NCBI GenBank assembly: GCA_033030425.1
Contig: JAUFSD010000001.1
Span: 124,001-188,000 of the forward strand
Direction of reading: 5' to 3'
Source of the DNA: Verpa conica
Lineage: Eukaryota > Ascomycota > Pezizomycetes > Pezizales > Morchellaceae
DNA: 64,000 nt
Position 1 is the first letter of the stretch. Each line of letters opens with the position of its first letter. Both the position numbers and the translations under genes were made by a program. Below the pieces are notes generated by a model. That model did no database searches. It was not told the DNA's origin and saw nothing but the letters and a program-made list of their open reading frames with translations. This document shows, piece by piece, positions 34,112 to 46,700 of this stretch.

Positions 34112-35541
34112 ATGTCGCGTACACTCTCAGCCCACGTCCTCAGAGTATGTGCAAAGTCCCTCTGCCGGGGAATACCCCAGCAGTCTCGTAGATTTACCGT
34201 CTCCGCTGCGGCTAGATATGACGGGGTTTATAAAGAGCTCTCGGCGATGAAGCTGCAAAAGCCATGGCTTCAAGCTCTCTCCGAGCGGAATGCTGGGATC
34301 AAGTCTACACCGCCACCAGTACCAGCGGGTGGATTGGAGCCGAAAAGGATGAAGGATAGTTATCACAGGCTTGTTAGTATTTCAAATATTGGCTGATAAT
34401 CTAGTCATGATAACTAATTGGAAGTAATTGCATGGGTATAGGTGCTTCCGCTATCAAAAGACAAATGGCTTGTAGATGGGTACGTCAATGCCTCTGGGCA
34501 ACTGCGTCTTGGGACTTTATTCCAAGACCTTGACGCGTTGGCGGGCGTGGTTGCATACAAACATACCGGGCCTGGGCCAACGACCGTCACTGCAGCCGTA
34601 GATCGTATCTGTATTATCAATCCGCTGGAGGAGTTCTGTGATCTTGAACTTAGTGGATTTGTCTCATATGTTGGCAGATCGTCAATGGAGATTTCTCTCG
34701 AGGCCCGTCGTGATGGCGTCGAGGGAGACGAGGGCCTACTATTGACTTGCGCATTCACAATGGTTGCGCTAGACCCGCAGACAAAGCGCCCAGTCCCAGT
34801 CCCTCCACTCATCCTCGAAACCCCCGAGGAAAAAGCAATCTTCCAAAAAGGGGAGGAGTACAAGAAAGCTAAAAAAGCACTTGTAGATGTATCACTAGCT
34901 AAACAGACCCCCAACGACGAGGAGTCAGACCTTATCCACCAAATGTGGATGGAGCATCTTCAATATGAAGACCCTCAGTCTGCGCTTTCAAAGCCTGAGA
35001 ATACAATCTACATGTCCACTACTACTATTGCATCTACCCAGATTATGCAGCCACAGTATCGGAACCGTCATTCATTCATGATTTTCGGTGGATACCTTCT
35101 TAAGAGTACTATGGAGCTTGCGTTTTGCTGCTGCTCGGCTTTTGCCCACTCAAGACCAACATTTCTAAGTTTGGACCCGAGTACATTTGATGCGCCGGTA
35201 CCAGTGGGGAGTATTCTTTATTTAACGGCCACTGTGGCGTACACTGAGGCGCATAAAGGAGGATGCAGAGTACAGGTTAGAGTGGGGAGTAAGGTGAGGG
35301 ACGTGGAGCATGGGAGCATGGTAGAGACGGGAGTATTTAATTATACTTTCTTTGTGGATAGAGATTTGAAAGTCATGCCGAAGACTTATTCAGAGTTTGT
35401 GAGTTGCTTGAATTTTGGGTTGTGCGAGGTTTTTGCTAATGATTGGGGTAGATTATGTTTATTGACGCTAGGAGAAGAGCGGAACAGAATGCGATGTTAC
35501 CAGATATTGATGATGGTATCAAGAATAGGGTAATAGAATAG
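34112..35541 (+). CDS. acyl-CoA thioesterase, ACOT9-like double hotdog protein
   Basis: Predicted 435 aa in three exons, 34112-34372, 34442-35398, 35452-35541; frames join exactly. The N-terminus (MSRTLSAHVLRVCAKSLCRG) is Arg/Ser-rich without acids and looks like a mitochondrial presequence. Two hotdog domains follow. The first (about 95-225) holds DGYVNASGQLRLGTLFQDLD, DALAGVVAYKHTG and FVSYVGRSSMEISLEA. The second (about 280-410) holds RNRHSFMIFGGYLLKSTMEL, where HSFMIFGGYL is the ACOT9-type active-site segment. The C-terminus MPKTYSEF continues into RRRAEQNAML, as in ACOT9 relatives. Members hydrolyse acyl-CoA to free acid and CoA in mitochondria. The 3' intron (35399-35451) was inferred because unspliced reading loses the conserved tail; reading through would end at 35533. 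Confidence 0.88.
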
Positions 35542-36148
35542 GTGTTTGCTGGTGGGTGGTTTTTTCTCTTGCTGTTTATATACCACTGATGCTCTAATAA
35601 GAGTGTTTAAATATTATTGTAAAAAAGGGAAGGGTTGTTTTATTGTATTACTCGCAGTAGGAGTAACTGGCATTGGAGGCATCTAAGCTTCTTGAACTGG
35701 GTAGAGCAGTCTTTGGATTCTATGGTCGAATGTGGTTAGTGGTAGGGCCAATGGGCCTTTATGCTACCAAAGATTTGGCGATGGGCTAGGTCTTCTAAGT
35801 TCAGTTAGGAGCCGGACCGAGTGATAGTACATGGATGAAATTCTAATCCGGGAAGTGATTAGGGATCTATGGCATAAAAGAAGACGGGCGCAATTGTAGG
35901 GAAATGGAGTAGAGATATTTACTATACTAATCGACATACTTACCGTAAGATCACATTCTATGAACCCCCATTGCCTAATCTCCACGATGCATCCCATACA
36001 AAGCATAGATAACCCCCGTTCTTTATATCCCCTAAACCCACTCCCTCAACAGAGTCTTTACTCTTCCCCCTTCTAACTACTATAAAAAATTATACAACAA
36101 CAAATATCCCAAACTAAATATATAGCACAGCCACCCTCTCAGCTCACA
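35542..36148. other. intergenic
   Basis: 607 bp between the thioesterase and the small Cys-rich gene. It is AT-rich with no coding signal; the last about 100 bp are CT/AC-rich, like a fungal promoter-leader. Confidence 0.5.
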
Positions 36149-36403
36149 ATGTCCCAATACACCAACAACCTCCCTGCACAGTTTACATATCATCCCAATA
36201 CAACTACACCTCCAGGATACCCTCATCCCAACAACGAGGTCCCCTACGCCAACGTCGACCTTAGAGGTCCATCAGGAGTCCTACCAGGAGCCCCGCTAGC
36301 CAATATAGTAGAGCAGGGGCCGTTTAAAGATATAATGGACTGCTTTGGAGAATTGATTTGTTTTTGTTTTTGTTGTGGTTGTTGCAATAATTGCAGTTGT
36401 TGA
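36149..36403 (+). CDS. small Cys-rich CYSTM-like protein
   Basis: 84 aa, single exon. The N-terminal two thirds are rich in Pro, Asn, Thr and Tyr (PPGYPHPNNEVPYANVDL, then GPSGVLPGAPLANIVEQGPF). The last 22 residues (MDCFGELICFCFCCGCCNNC, ending SC) contain ten Cys plus aromatic residues. A Pro/Gly/Tyr-rich tail followed by a C-terminal Cys-packed hydrophobic segment is the architecture of CYSTM proteins, which are tail-anchored and linked to stress and metal tolerance in eukaryotes. The Cys segment here is more Cys-dense and ends in polar residues, so the family call is tentative; a metal-binding or secreted-independent peptide is also possible. No signal peptide is present. A CT/AC-rich leader directly precedes the start, which supports expression. 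Confidence 0.68.
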   Translation: MSQYTNNLPAQFTYHPNTTTPPGYPHPNNEVPYANVDLRGPSGVLPGAPLANIVEQGPFKDIMDCFGELICFCFCCGCCNNCSC

Positions 36404-38166
36404 TAATCTTATGCATTGACCGGTAAGTTATAAGGGGAGGGTGGTTTTTTTTCTCTTTTTCTTTTCCATTCGTGGTACCTCCGTTTGTAGTAGGTATTTG
36501 TTATTAGTTTTTCTTTTATATTTCAAGTATTATTGTGTATTTTTTTCTGTAATGTGGGTTCTATTATAGAAGGAGACTAGCGGTAGTACTGGGCTAGAGG
36601 GTACGTAAGTGGGAGGTGAGGTGAGGTGAGATGAACTTCAGTATGGCTATATATATAGAAACTAGGTTAAAACAAGTTTTTATAGTGTGACTCAATACGG
36701 ACCTAAAGAATTCTACCAATAGTTATTTCTGAACCCCCCCCCCCATCATTTGATGTATAGTTGTGTCTAACTAATTCCCTCCCTCCTCTCCCACTTACTG
36801 GTAACCGCACACCCACCTTAACACTACTAAAAGATGATAGTATTAATGCGAGAATACATTACTGGAAGACCTTCACTTTAGGTACCTTTTGAACTCATAT
36901 AGCAGGGCTTAAGAAAAAGTCCTATCATCCTATCAGCCAACAAACACCACAACACATTAGCTCTAGCTCATCTAACATACAATAAAAATGATCTGAAACT
37001 AACATGATATGGAATCTAGACTATAATATATACATCTAGTGTGGAGGATTATTCCCGTATTTTTTTTTCTTTCTTTTACTCTTATTGTTTACTTGGGTAT
37101 TCATGAATTTTTTGAAGATGACTGTGTCTACATACCCTATTAGATGACCTTATTAATATTATTCTAAATGCTTTCTTTTGTGGTTGTTGGTGTAACTTAA
37201 GAAATGGCTCGGTTGTTTTGGGAATTAGTTAGACATGACTGTATGTACGTAATGAATGAATGAATAGTTTAGGGGGTGAATGAATGAATGAATGAATTTA
37301 TCATAAGTACATAGTTTAGAGAGTGTTTTTCATAGATTATTAAATTTTTGTGTATTCTTTTATTGCTGCTACTATTACTGAATAGCAGCAGACAGGGGAG
37401 GAAGTAGCATAAAGACGAGTTTGGGTTTTTGTTTTTGTTTTAGTTTTTGTTTGTTATTTTGTGTTTTGTTTTGCTTAGATTGGTGTGGGTACCATAACCT
37501 TCGGGTTGCATGTACTTATGATAAATTCATTCATTCATAGTACTGAATAGCATGAGATGTCACTCGATGTCGCGAACAGTAGTATCATGGTTCAGGTTTG
37601 TTGTACAAAGGGGCGATACAGATTTCCATTTGTTTCTAACTTATATAAAGCTGGGGTATAGTATAAAGAGAGATATTTTAGCCAACCACTAACATACACT
37701 ATATTTATGTAAAATATATGTGTATGTACTTTAATTTTTACTTAGACTGGGACGGAGCGATGGTCACATATATGCTTTCCTTGAACACTTCTGTAAGTCT
37801 CACTCGGGAGATGCTAAGCATTTCTCCCTTACTGGTATCATTTTGACGTCAGTTAGTACTAGATAGCCAAAAATACATCATAGCCATGGGGATACATAAA
37901 ATTAGGTACTTTTTCCACAACTAGCCCCAAACAAACCAAAAAAAAAAGCCATAGGTCCCAATTGAAAACGTAATACAAAGGAAATTTCTTTAAACGCCCT
38001 GTCAATCCCAACATCCAATCCATTTATCCGGGCCCTAATCCTAGGGCAGCATGTCCCTTCTCTACACAATTATTACTATAATACAAGAAATTAGTGCCTA
38101 AGAGCTGGAAAATAATATGACTATGAGAATATATCATGCTCTAAACACAGCTGCGTTTGACTAGGG
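36404..38166. other. AT-rich convergent spacer
   Basis: 1.8 kb between the Cys-rich gene and the 3' end of the MHYT gene. It holds a (GAAT)n tetranucleotide repeat around 37250-37300 and T-rich tracts (37420-37475). No coding sequence is supported. Confidence 0.5.
37250..37300 (+). repeat. (GAAT)n tetranucleotide repeat
   Basis: Two blocks of GAATGAATGAAT-type repeats separated by a short GTTTAGGGG spacer; a few CATT units on the opposite sense recur near 37528. Confidence 0.75.
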
Positions 38167-40745
38167 TCATCGTCCAGTCATCATCGTCCCCCTGAACAGG
38201 AGTTCCACCCAAGTAGGTTGTTCTATATCGTCCTCCTTTACGACAGCAGCGCTAGGGCCCATGTTTTGCATCTCAATGCCGTTCTTGACCTCAGCATGCT
38301 CGATAGAGACTGATTGAGAAACCATGATACCTCCATTCGCGAAAGGGTTGATGTTTGGGTATTCAAGCACCAGATTCTTCTCAGAAGATGTAGATGTGCG
38401 ACTCGAGAGTGTGGTAGTGGTAACATTTGGGCCGCTACCCTTGCTTTGCCATGGGGTCAACGTATTTACGAGCTTTGTCCGTACTGGCGGCGGAAGATGA
38501 GCGGCCTTTCCCGAAAATTCTCTGTGGGTTTGTCGTGCGTGGATGTCATGATCCGGGGAGAAAGGATAGCAGCGTTGTTGTAAGGAGAAAAAATTTAAGG
38601 GGGAAAATTCGAATTTAGGGTTGTTGGCAATCGTTCGAGAGTGTATTGGAATCATGGTCTTGAAGGTAATGATTAGAGCGGGGCTGATTTCTTTGTCGAT
38701 GGGATCTAGACAAGGAACGGCGATAGGTGTAAGGATGAGTACGGCGTCTGAGAAGAAAGGATCCTGGATTTCGCCGATGAGTGTTTGGAGGGCTTCGTGG
38801 AACATGATAACGAAAGGAGAACTATCAGATGGGCCACCTGAACCTGGGCGTCGTAATGCGTGTGAGCTGTTGATTATTTGGGTGACAGTTTTATTTTCTT
38901 GTTCTTGTAAGTAGCGGAGTTGACTTTGTCCAAGAGTTGCCATCGGAAGTCTAACATTCGGTAGTTGACTGGGAGCATCTTTACGGGTTAGAACATCAAA
39001 ACCACCCTTTACATTCGCACGAACCGCGAAACAACCTAGATAGACACCTGGCAGAAGATCAGAGTCCGCTGAAGCGCAGGTCCCCATCGAGTTCATATGT
39101 GCTTTGATAGTTTCCTTGGAAACTTGCATGGATCTGGAAATATTATCCATTACATTGCTAGGGTTTGTAAATCTGAAGCCATGTGCAGCTAAGCGTATAG
39201 CATCTAATCTGCTCACTTCCTTTATGAGGAACAGAAACTTTCCCTTTCCTTGGCCAGCTTCTAAATCGATATCCGTTTCACTTTGAGAATGTTTCTTGGC
39301 TTGGTTTGACCCTCCAGTGACGATGATCTCATCATAGAGAACTCCCATATCTTCGAGTGTTCGGTAGGTGCCGTCAGCGAGATCCTGAGCAGCAATACAA
39401 AACTGTTCCCGGAAAATAAAACCGTAGTCTTCGACATAATCGGTAGGGCGATTTGGAGAGTTATATTGACGGAGATGTGCTTTCATCCCTTCGAGGAGGC
39501 CATTTAAAGACTTCCAATGTCTTGTTGTTCGGTAAATCCATTGGAATACAGGGTGTGATTTATCGAAACCCTCTTCAAAAGACTAAAATATACCAAAAGA
39601 TTAAATTAAACTTTAGTCATTTCTTATGTTTGATCAAGGAACTTACCTTCTCACGAAAACCATCTGTAATCTCCTTTGTTGGAAGCATTCCATCCGGCAA
39701 CACCATCAACTTTCCCTCAGGGTCAAAAGTTACCGATGCAAGAACAATTTTCTGGGCACGATTTTGTCCAAATGTTGATCTATTGGCTGCAATTGCAAAA
39801 AAGAGCATAAGGAAGCAAGAAACTACAGACTGCAATTCTTAGAATTAATTCGATATTAGGATTCTCCTAGTAACTTACCATCACAATTGTAATAATCACA
39901 GTCATGTGTCTCGTGTCTCGTGTGAACGTGGCCCCATCTTTGGCTTTGTATCTTGTCCCAAGAGCAGCCGTCCAGTGCATTCCACTCACTGCCCCACTGA
40001 GGATAATTGCGCAAAAAACTCTCTTAAACCAAGAATTTGTAAAGTTCTTGTTCAAGATAAAGAACAACGTTAGGGCAATCGTGGTAGCCACAACTGCAAT
40101 TACGATGGACCCCACTATATGGCCTAGAACATAAACAGACTCATAGTTGGAGATACCTGCTTGTCCCTTTAAAATGTCAATAATGATCTCCAGCGATAAC
40201 AAAGTCTTTTTTTTCAATGGAAGGACATACGAGGTAATGCATGCCACAGACACTCAACCCCGCAAATGTCCCACCAGAGCCTAGTCGAGCCCATGATATA
40301 TACTCACTTGCAGTACCCATTAAAAGATATGCCAGGAACAGAAAAACGATTGGCACGAAAAAAGACAATGCAGTATATCCAGGGCTATAGTCGAGCTGCA
40401 GCTGATTCCGCCCAGCAGAATCGGGATAGAGCAAGATCGCACGATTCCCTATATAGTGCATCGCCCAGATTGAAACCCCTCCCATGGTCAATGACGAACC
40501 CACGAGCAGGTACCTATACTAAGGTGTTAATGGCAAGGGTTTAATACTTGATCTCTGGTGGAAGGTATCCAGAGCCATCAAGAGTCCATCAAATTGACAA
40601 TTGTTACGTACCAGTTGTACAATCCTCTCCTGGAGGTTCGCCGTTGAAGCAATTCAACAGTAGATAGTGACCCTATGAAAGAGATGATATACGACAGTGC
40701 AATATACCCTGCAGAGTATATCTGTGGAGCGTAAGGCTCAGCCAT
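38167..40745 (-). CDS. MHYT-domain integral membrane sensor-like protein
   Basis: Predicted 767 aa in five exons on the minus strand: 40745-40612, 40513-40231, 40166-39879, 39829-39647, 39582-38167; all frames join. The N-terminal 265 residues are highly hydrophobic with about seven membrane segments and carry three copies of the MHYT-type motif: MHYI at 63-66, MHYL at 136-139 and MHWT at 202-205. MHYT modules are proposed to bind copper and sense O2, CO or NO at the membrane in bacteria; many ascomycetes have a related protein of unknown role. The long cytosolic C-terminus starts about residue 296 (SFEEGFDKSHPVFQWIYR) with no catalytic signature that I recognise and a probably disordered Ser/Thr/Pro end. 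The 40201-40230 intron boundary was chosen to keep GMHYLGQAGISNYE continuous. Confidence 0.87.
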
Positions 40746-43700
40746 GATGAAACCTCCAAAGCGAAACGGCTCTGATGGCAGGAACCTAGATGGTTAAGGG
40801 AATGATTGAACGTCGGAAGCCTCCAAGGCTACTCACTCAAGAGTAGCTGTTGATGCCAACGAATGACGAAAGTTGAACACGTAGGGTAACCTGTGATTCG
40901 TGAGAGCCCAAAAGCAAGTATATGGGGGGCCTCTCGCTTTTGAAGCAACCCCTCGGTGTGCGGTCATCGGGTGCCATCGATGGTGGATGGTCACTGCTAC
41001 TAATTCGTCCTAAGCGATACATCATTGCTGCTGCAAGAAAAAAGCAATTGTTTGGAAAAAGAAAAAGTAAGACACCGGGAAAAGGAAAGCGGACCCATTC
41101 CGGGACGCAAGTCGCCGAACTAGCTAAACAACCCTTGGCGCTAAGTATCGTCTCTCCAAGGGTAGGTATTTTCAGCTGTTTTTTGAGATCTATCCACAGG
41201 GATATCGTGGAATAAGATTCCATCGCTGTTTGGGATCTTTGTCCGTCTACTTTTAGGACCCTAAAGGCATTCGCATCCAGCCGGGCTAGGCAGTGAATTT
41301 TCATCAACCTGATAAATGTGCCGCTCAAGTGTTATTGTAGCTGAGGTTAGTCTAGGATATAATCTTGTGCAGGGAGGTGGGCGAATCACACAACTCATTC
41401 CCGGAAAAAGTCCTAATGATCTACATTGTGATGGTAATGCTACCGGACCAATGATGTGGTGGGGTATGTTACGCAGGAGCGCTAGTGAGGCCCTTGATGC
41501 CTGTTTCTTCGAGTTGAACCCAAAATGCTAGCCTTCTACCAAAATCGGGTTTTTGGTATTAAATACCAGTCTCCCGTGGGGGGTGGTGGGAAAGGGGGGC
41601 AAAAGGTGAAGACTCGCACCCAATTCCAACAGAAAAGAGATAATATGCGTGTGCTTGATAGAGGGATACCAACGACTTCTAGGATAAGGCACTATACTAG
41701 TAATGGCTATTGTGTTACCGCCAGTGGGGAAATTCTGAGACAATTTACGTTACTTGGGTTCGACAGGAAAGCACGGCTCATAAGTTGCACTAGGGTAATT
41801 TACCAAATACATAAATAACTAGTCCACTCTCCATGGGTGATCGATCCCAGTAGGAAATTCAATAAACGAATAGTTTTAGGTTGCTGATACCTGGTAAACA
41901 GGCCGCCGTGCAGAAGCTGTCTTTGGTTTATATAGCAACCGGCATCTATTCTGTAATAAGCTCTCTGCTTAGACATCCTGATACTTTGGATTTCTTGAGA
42001 CGGCCGAGTAGGGGCGGTATTCTGTGCATGCATATGCCGTCGCTATTTTTGTGTGACGCTGGATCACAAATACATGTATATTTCAATTCAACACAACTGC
42101 ATTGCTTGCGCGGTAGATTGATTAAATCCGGTAGCGCAAGATAGGCACTTCGGGAATCGATCAACAATTCTACAAGGTGTCTAGATTGGAAAAGGCGGTT
42201 TACCTTGTAACTAATACCCACCCCCCTGCTCTTTTCATCGAGGGAGACTGGTTTACGGGTGTCGAAAAGCTGTTTCTGGGTGGGGACACTCGGGGGTAGG
42301 GCCTGCTCGCCCAGGAGCCCTAAATGTTATGGTGTAGTATCTGTATTTCATTTTGAGAGTTTTGTAGGTTTTGTAGCCCATAGACGCTAGCTACGATAAG
42401 AATTAGTAAGACATTCTCATACACTTCAGGGCTTGGGTAATCCTATTTCTCATGGGATTTAGTTCCTACTTTCCTGTAGGCGGTTTCCTCTATGCCGAGA
42501 ATTTGGTACCAAGACCGGACGGACGGACGGACGTCAGCTGTCAGTGTCAGAAAACGGATTGTCTTAGTTCGCTAACTGTCAATTTAGTTTCAACGAACAA
42601 TCCAACTTGTAGGCTGATTTGGGTGGGAGGTTCGTATACTTGATACGGCACAAGCCTCGGCGACCACGCCAAGGCTCTCTATTCTATGAAGAAAGTAGAG
42701 ACCATCTTAACCGGGATAGCCGGGGGAGTTCGGGATGAGCGATGAAAAGGAGGCCCAAGTACATATATACACGTGGAAGTTAGATATCAAGGCTAAAGTG
42801 TTAGATTACAACCCCACGTTTTTGGACTCGATGCAAGGGAAATCCCCAAGTTGGCACTGAGTTAGGGAGAAAAGATCAAGATGATTGAGACCCACAGAAC
42901 GGGTGACCAACCAAGACTTCCCGCACCGTGACTCCTGCCGGTACTAATATTGGGCTAGATGGGTATTGGGGGGTGTTTTTGAGATCCACCGACATCATCG
43001 CGCTGGTTGAGTGCTCCTACGCGTAGTTCGGCCATTTTTTTAAAAAGATTTCAGTGGCGTTCCCCGGAACGAGGCTAGAAATTTCGAAAGGGGCTTGCTT
43101 TAGATCATGGAGAAACACTAGTGCCGATTCTGTATCCGATTCTGTCTCGCCTTTACGAACCGGCTGGATAATGGTCTTTTGGAGATAAGAACATCAAAGC
43201 ACATCCGAGGTCTAACGGTTGAGATCTAGAGCAACCTAATGACGTTTCTGGAGCAACAATAACGGCAATTAGTCGCTAGGAGATTAACATTACTTTGTTT
43301 TGTGGTGGCGTCTTACTACTACTATAAATGTCTTGATACTCCGGTCAGAAAAGGTAATGTCGGCCAAAGGTCGTTCCGGTAATTATCTATGTAATGTAAC
43401 ACTGAGAATAAGTTGGGCAACCCAAGCCTAGGGGATGATGGTCCAGATCGCCCGGGCCTGCATATGGTAGTCCCTGCAGGCACCGTTACCCTAGTCATCT
43501 TCGTGATAATCGGAAACTGAACTTAGCCGAGGTTTACAGTATTGGGTAACCCTAGCGCTGAATGTGAGTGTTGACAGGTTTTGAAGATGAGATTTCTTCT
43601 CCCTGGATTGTCTTGGGGTTTACAGAATTGTTTCCTGGAAGCGAAGGTCAGCGCAGGAATAAGAAAAAAAAAGTAATGCACCTACCCTACCTCGTACCTG

Positions 43701-46700
43701 GTAAGCGATGAGCCTCACGCAGACATCTTGTCCCGATTCCTTGGTTTCCAGAACTCTCGCTAAGGAGAGGGGAAAAAAACTACAATAAATCAAACAGGTG
43801 CTAACTGGGTAGAATAGAGTAGGTACAGTAGAAATAGGCACTTAAATCTAGGATACAAAGGCTTCAAATACTTTACGTAAAAAAACAAACATTTAGAATT
43901 TGCATAGGGACTAATCGGATTGGGAAGGAGCATCAGTAGCAACACTATTATAGCATTAAAGGGTAAGAAAGTTTTCTCTAGCTCAATAAGAAAATTTCTA
44001 TCACACCTATGAAGCTTTCCCGGATAACTGGTCACTGGGAGTAACTCTGCACCGGTTTTTGTCTTTGTCCTAGACCTCAGGTTTTTTTGCTTTTATATAA
44101 GTTAGATTATAGTTGATTGCGCATGCATAACTATACTATCATATGTAAGTTAAATATCTTTGTCAAGTCCCAAGTAATCTCGTAAAGCCTACCATACGTG
44201 CTAGCGGCACTTTCTATAGTAGATTCTAGCTATCAGTTTATCATACTACATGTAGTATTATAGCTATATTTGTGATACCGTCCCCATGGGGTCAAGATCG
44301 ACTACATATATGCACGCCATTTCTTATACGAATTCTTAATATCTATGTAGATCATTCGTATCTCCGATTTTTTATACCTCTACACTGGAACCTCGGTACA
44401 AGCATATGAGTTGGTACTCTCACTTCGTCCTACCTATAGAAATCTACCTTGGCATAAACATGCTTATATCGAGGCTGGGGTTTAATATACATGATATGCA
44501 AAGAGCTCGAGCTAAGCCCGTAAAATACTTGGGGGGGGGGTACCATATTAATGGTAACTAGGACTTAAAGGAGGCGTTCAAGAGGCAGGGTTATTTATGC
44601 TCCTCGTGAATCTTCGTGTATACTTTGCGATGTTGTCTAATTAACCACCACAACTTTAGTTCAAGCCACGCGAGATTTACGTTAGGCGAGGTGGTGAGTC
44701 CAGGTGGCTTTTTGTGGCTGACACAGGGGCCCTCCCCCACCCAGAAATTTTACCAGTATCCGTATTTGTGGTTTCTTGCCGATGATTTTTAAGTTTATAC
44801 TTATTATGTGAAAATTGCATCCTGTGCATATATTCCCGTATTATCTGAGTCAATTTAACATGTGACAACAAGATTTTGTATGCGCTGGGACAGTTGGAGT
44901 CATGGGAATTGAAGACACTAGGACAAGAAAGATTCGTACTTGTACTAATATAGATGAGACCTGCTACATTGCTATTCCTTTGCTATGACTTAATTAACCC
45001 CGGCATCCGTGGACCGGATTAATTCGGGTAATACAGTATACTGATATGGGGGCCTTCATAAACTGGTTAAGTTTAGTATATAAGAAAGTACTGTATTTTT
45101 TATTTTTTTTTATTTCATTAAACATAGCTAGGGGAATGACTCTTTAGTTAAGAATTAGTTGGGGATATTATATGCCTATGCGTATGAAAGATTTCTATAT
45201 TCGGTTCACTCTTAAAGTACCTTGCGTATAGGACCAACGGTATAGGTCGGGGTTGAAAATCTCTAGGGGACATAGAGATCGCCAAGTTCAGGGACCCTAG
45301 CTTATGCAAATTATGCTAACCCAGTATAGACAGTAGGTAGTAATAGATCTCAGTAAGCTGATAAGATCTTCACCGAGTGGAAGCGCGGTAGACTTTTGTA
45401 GATCGTCGGTCATTAGTATCAGACATTACAAGTATTCATGACTGTAGATATACGAGATGTATACGAGACTAGTCCCCACGTGTTGCCGAAGTATACTGGT
45501 ACGTAATTCGCCTACAGATCACCTAACCGACGTCGAGATTCGATGGCAACGGTCCGATACCGAACAACGATCGGACAAACCCGAATCGACACTTGGAGCC
45601 ACGATAATCATATAGGTAAAGAGTTAAAGGGGGAAGGGGAAAAAAAAATTCGCCTACCCTTTGGACCCACGCATGCCAAAGGCGCGGGTATATGCATGTC
45701 TTAGATGTGGTACTCTACCTCGGTATCTGAACCTACTTGGGGTAAGGAAGAAAATCATCTGTCCGGTAGCGGGTTTTTGATTCGCCCTGGCCTGGCATAT
45801 CCATGTTCATGTTCTTCTCGAACCGTAATGTATTAACTTGCGTAATTTTGAAACTAAATCTGGTTGGGCGGCCGTGGCCTGCAATTGGACGACTGAATAT
45901 TCTAGTGTAGTTTATGAATTTTACAGGATAATGCGGTGTGTAGGAATATACATACCCCACTACGGAGTCCGTTCGATCCTAAACTCCCTGTCTAGGTGTT
46001 GTTTCGTGTGGGTGGGGAGGGAAGGAGGGGGGAATATATCCAGCGGGTTTATTCTTCTCACGCAGGTAACTACTATACTAGTCTGTTCCCTCTTCGGCCG
46101 GCAGATATGGAGTCTTCCAGTAGTCTTAGACACAAAAAAGAACCCCCCCCTTGAATTTTCTACAAGACACATATACACCGACTTTCATTGTTTCTGATTT
46201 TAGTAACTTACAATAATGTCTTCTCCTAGCAATTTTAAAATCAGTCATCTTCTGGTTTTGGCTAAACTGTTCAGAGAATGGACAGCTACATATATGTAAC
46301 TTGTGTGCACGGCTGTCTACGCACGGGCAACAAGGCGGATGCGTTTTTAAGTACTCTACCGAGTGATATCCGGTGTTACCTGCTCATATTACAGGACCGG
46401 TTATGTAGAATAGCGTTACGCGTCACGCTCTATCACTCATTTTCATGCCTTGACCAACAACTAGACTTTTTCAGGATTTGAGAATAGTTGGGTTGTTTTT
46501 TGAAAACGATCTAACTGATCGACTTACAAAAAAGGCATCATCCCCTTGATTCTTGCTGCATAACAGGTGGGGAAGGGGGAAGAACTCAAAGCCGTCTGTA
46601 GTATCCGAAATGCACACCGCATCAAAGTTCCGGCCTATGAGGAGTGCTAGTATATGCCCAGCGGCTTATTCCACTAACCTAGTAACTCCCGTGGGGATCA

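Noticed and set aside
34414..34914. 166-codon minus-strand frame inside the thioesterase gene
   Set aside because: It lies wholly antisense to a strongly supported exon.
41316..42221. Several 60-100-codon frames in the 41-42 kb gap
   Set aside because: Short, conflicting on both strands, no motifs; consistent with chance frames in non-coding DNA.
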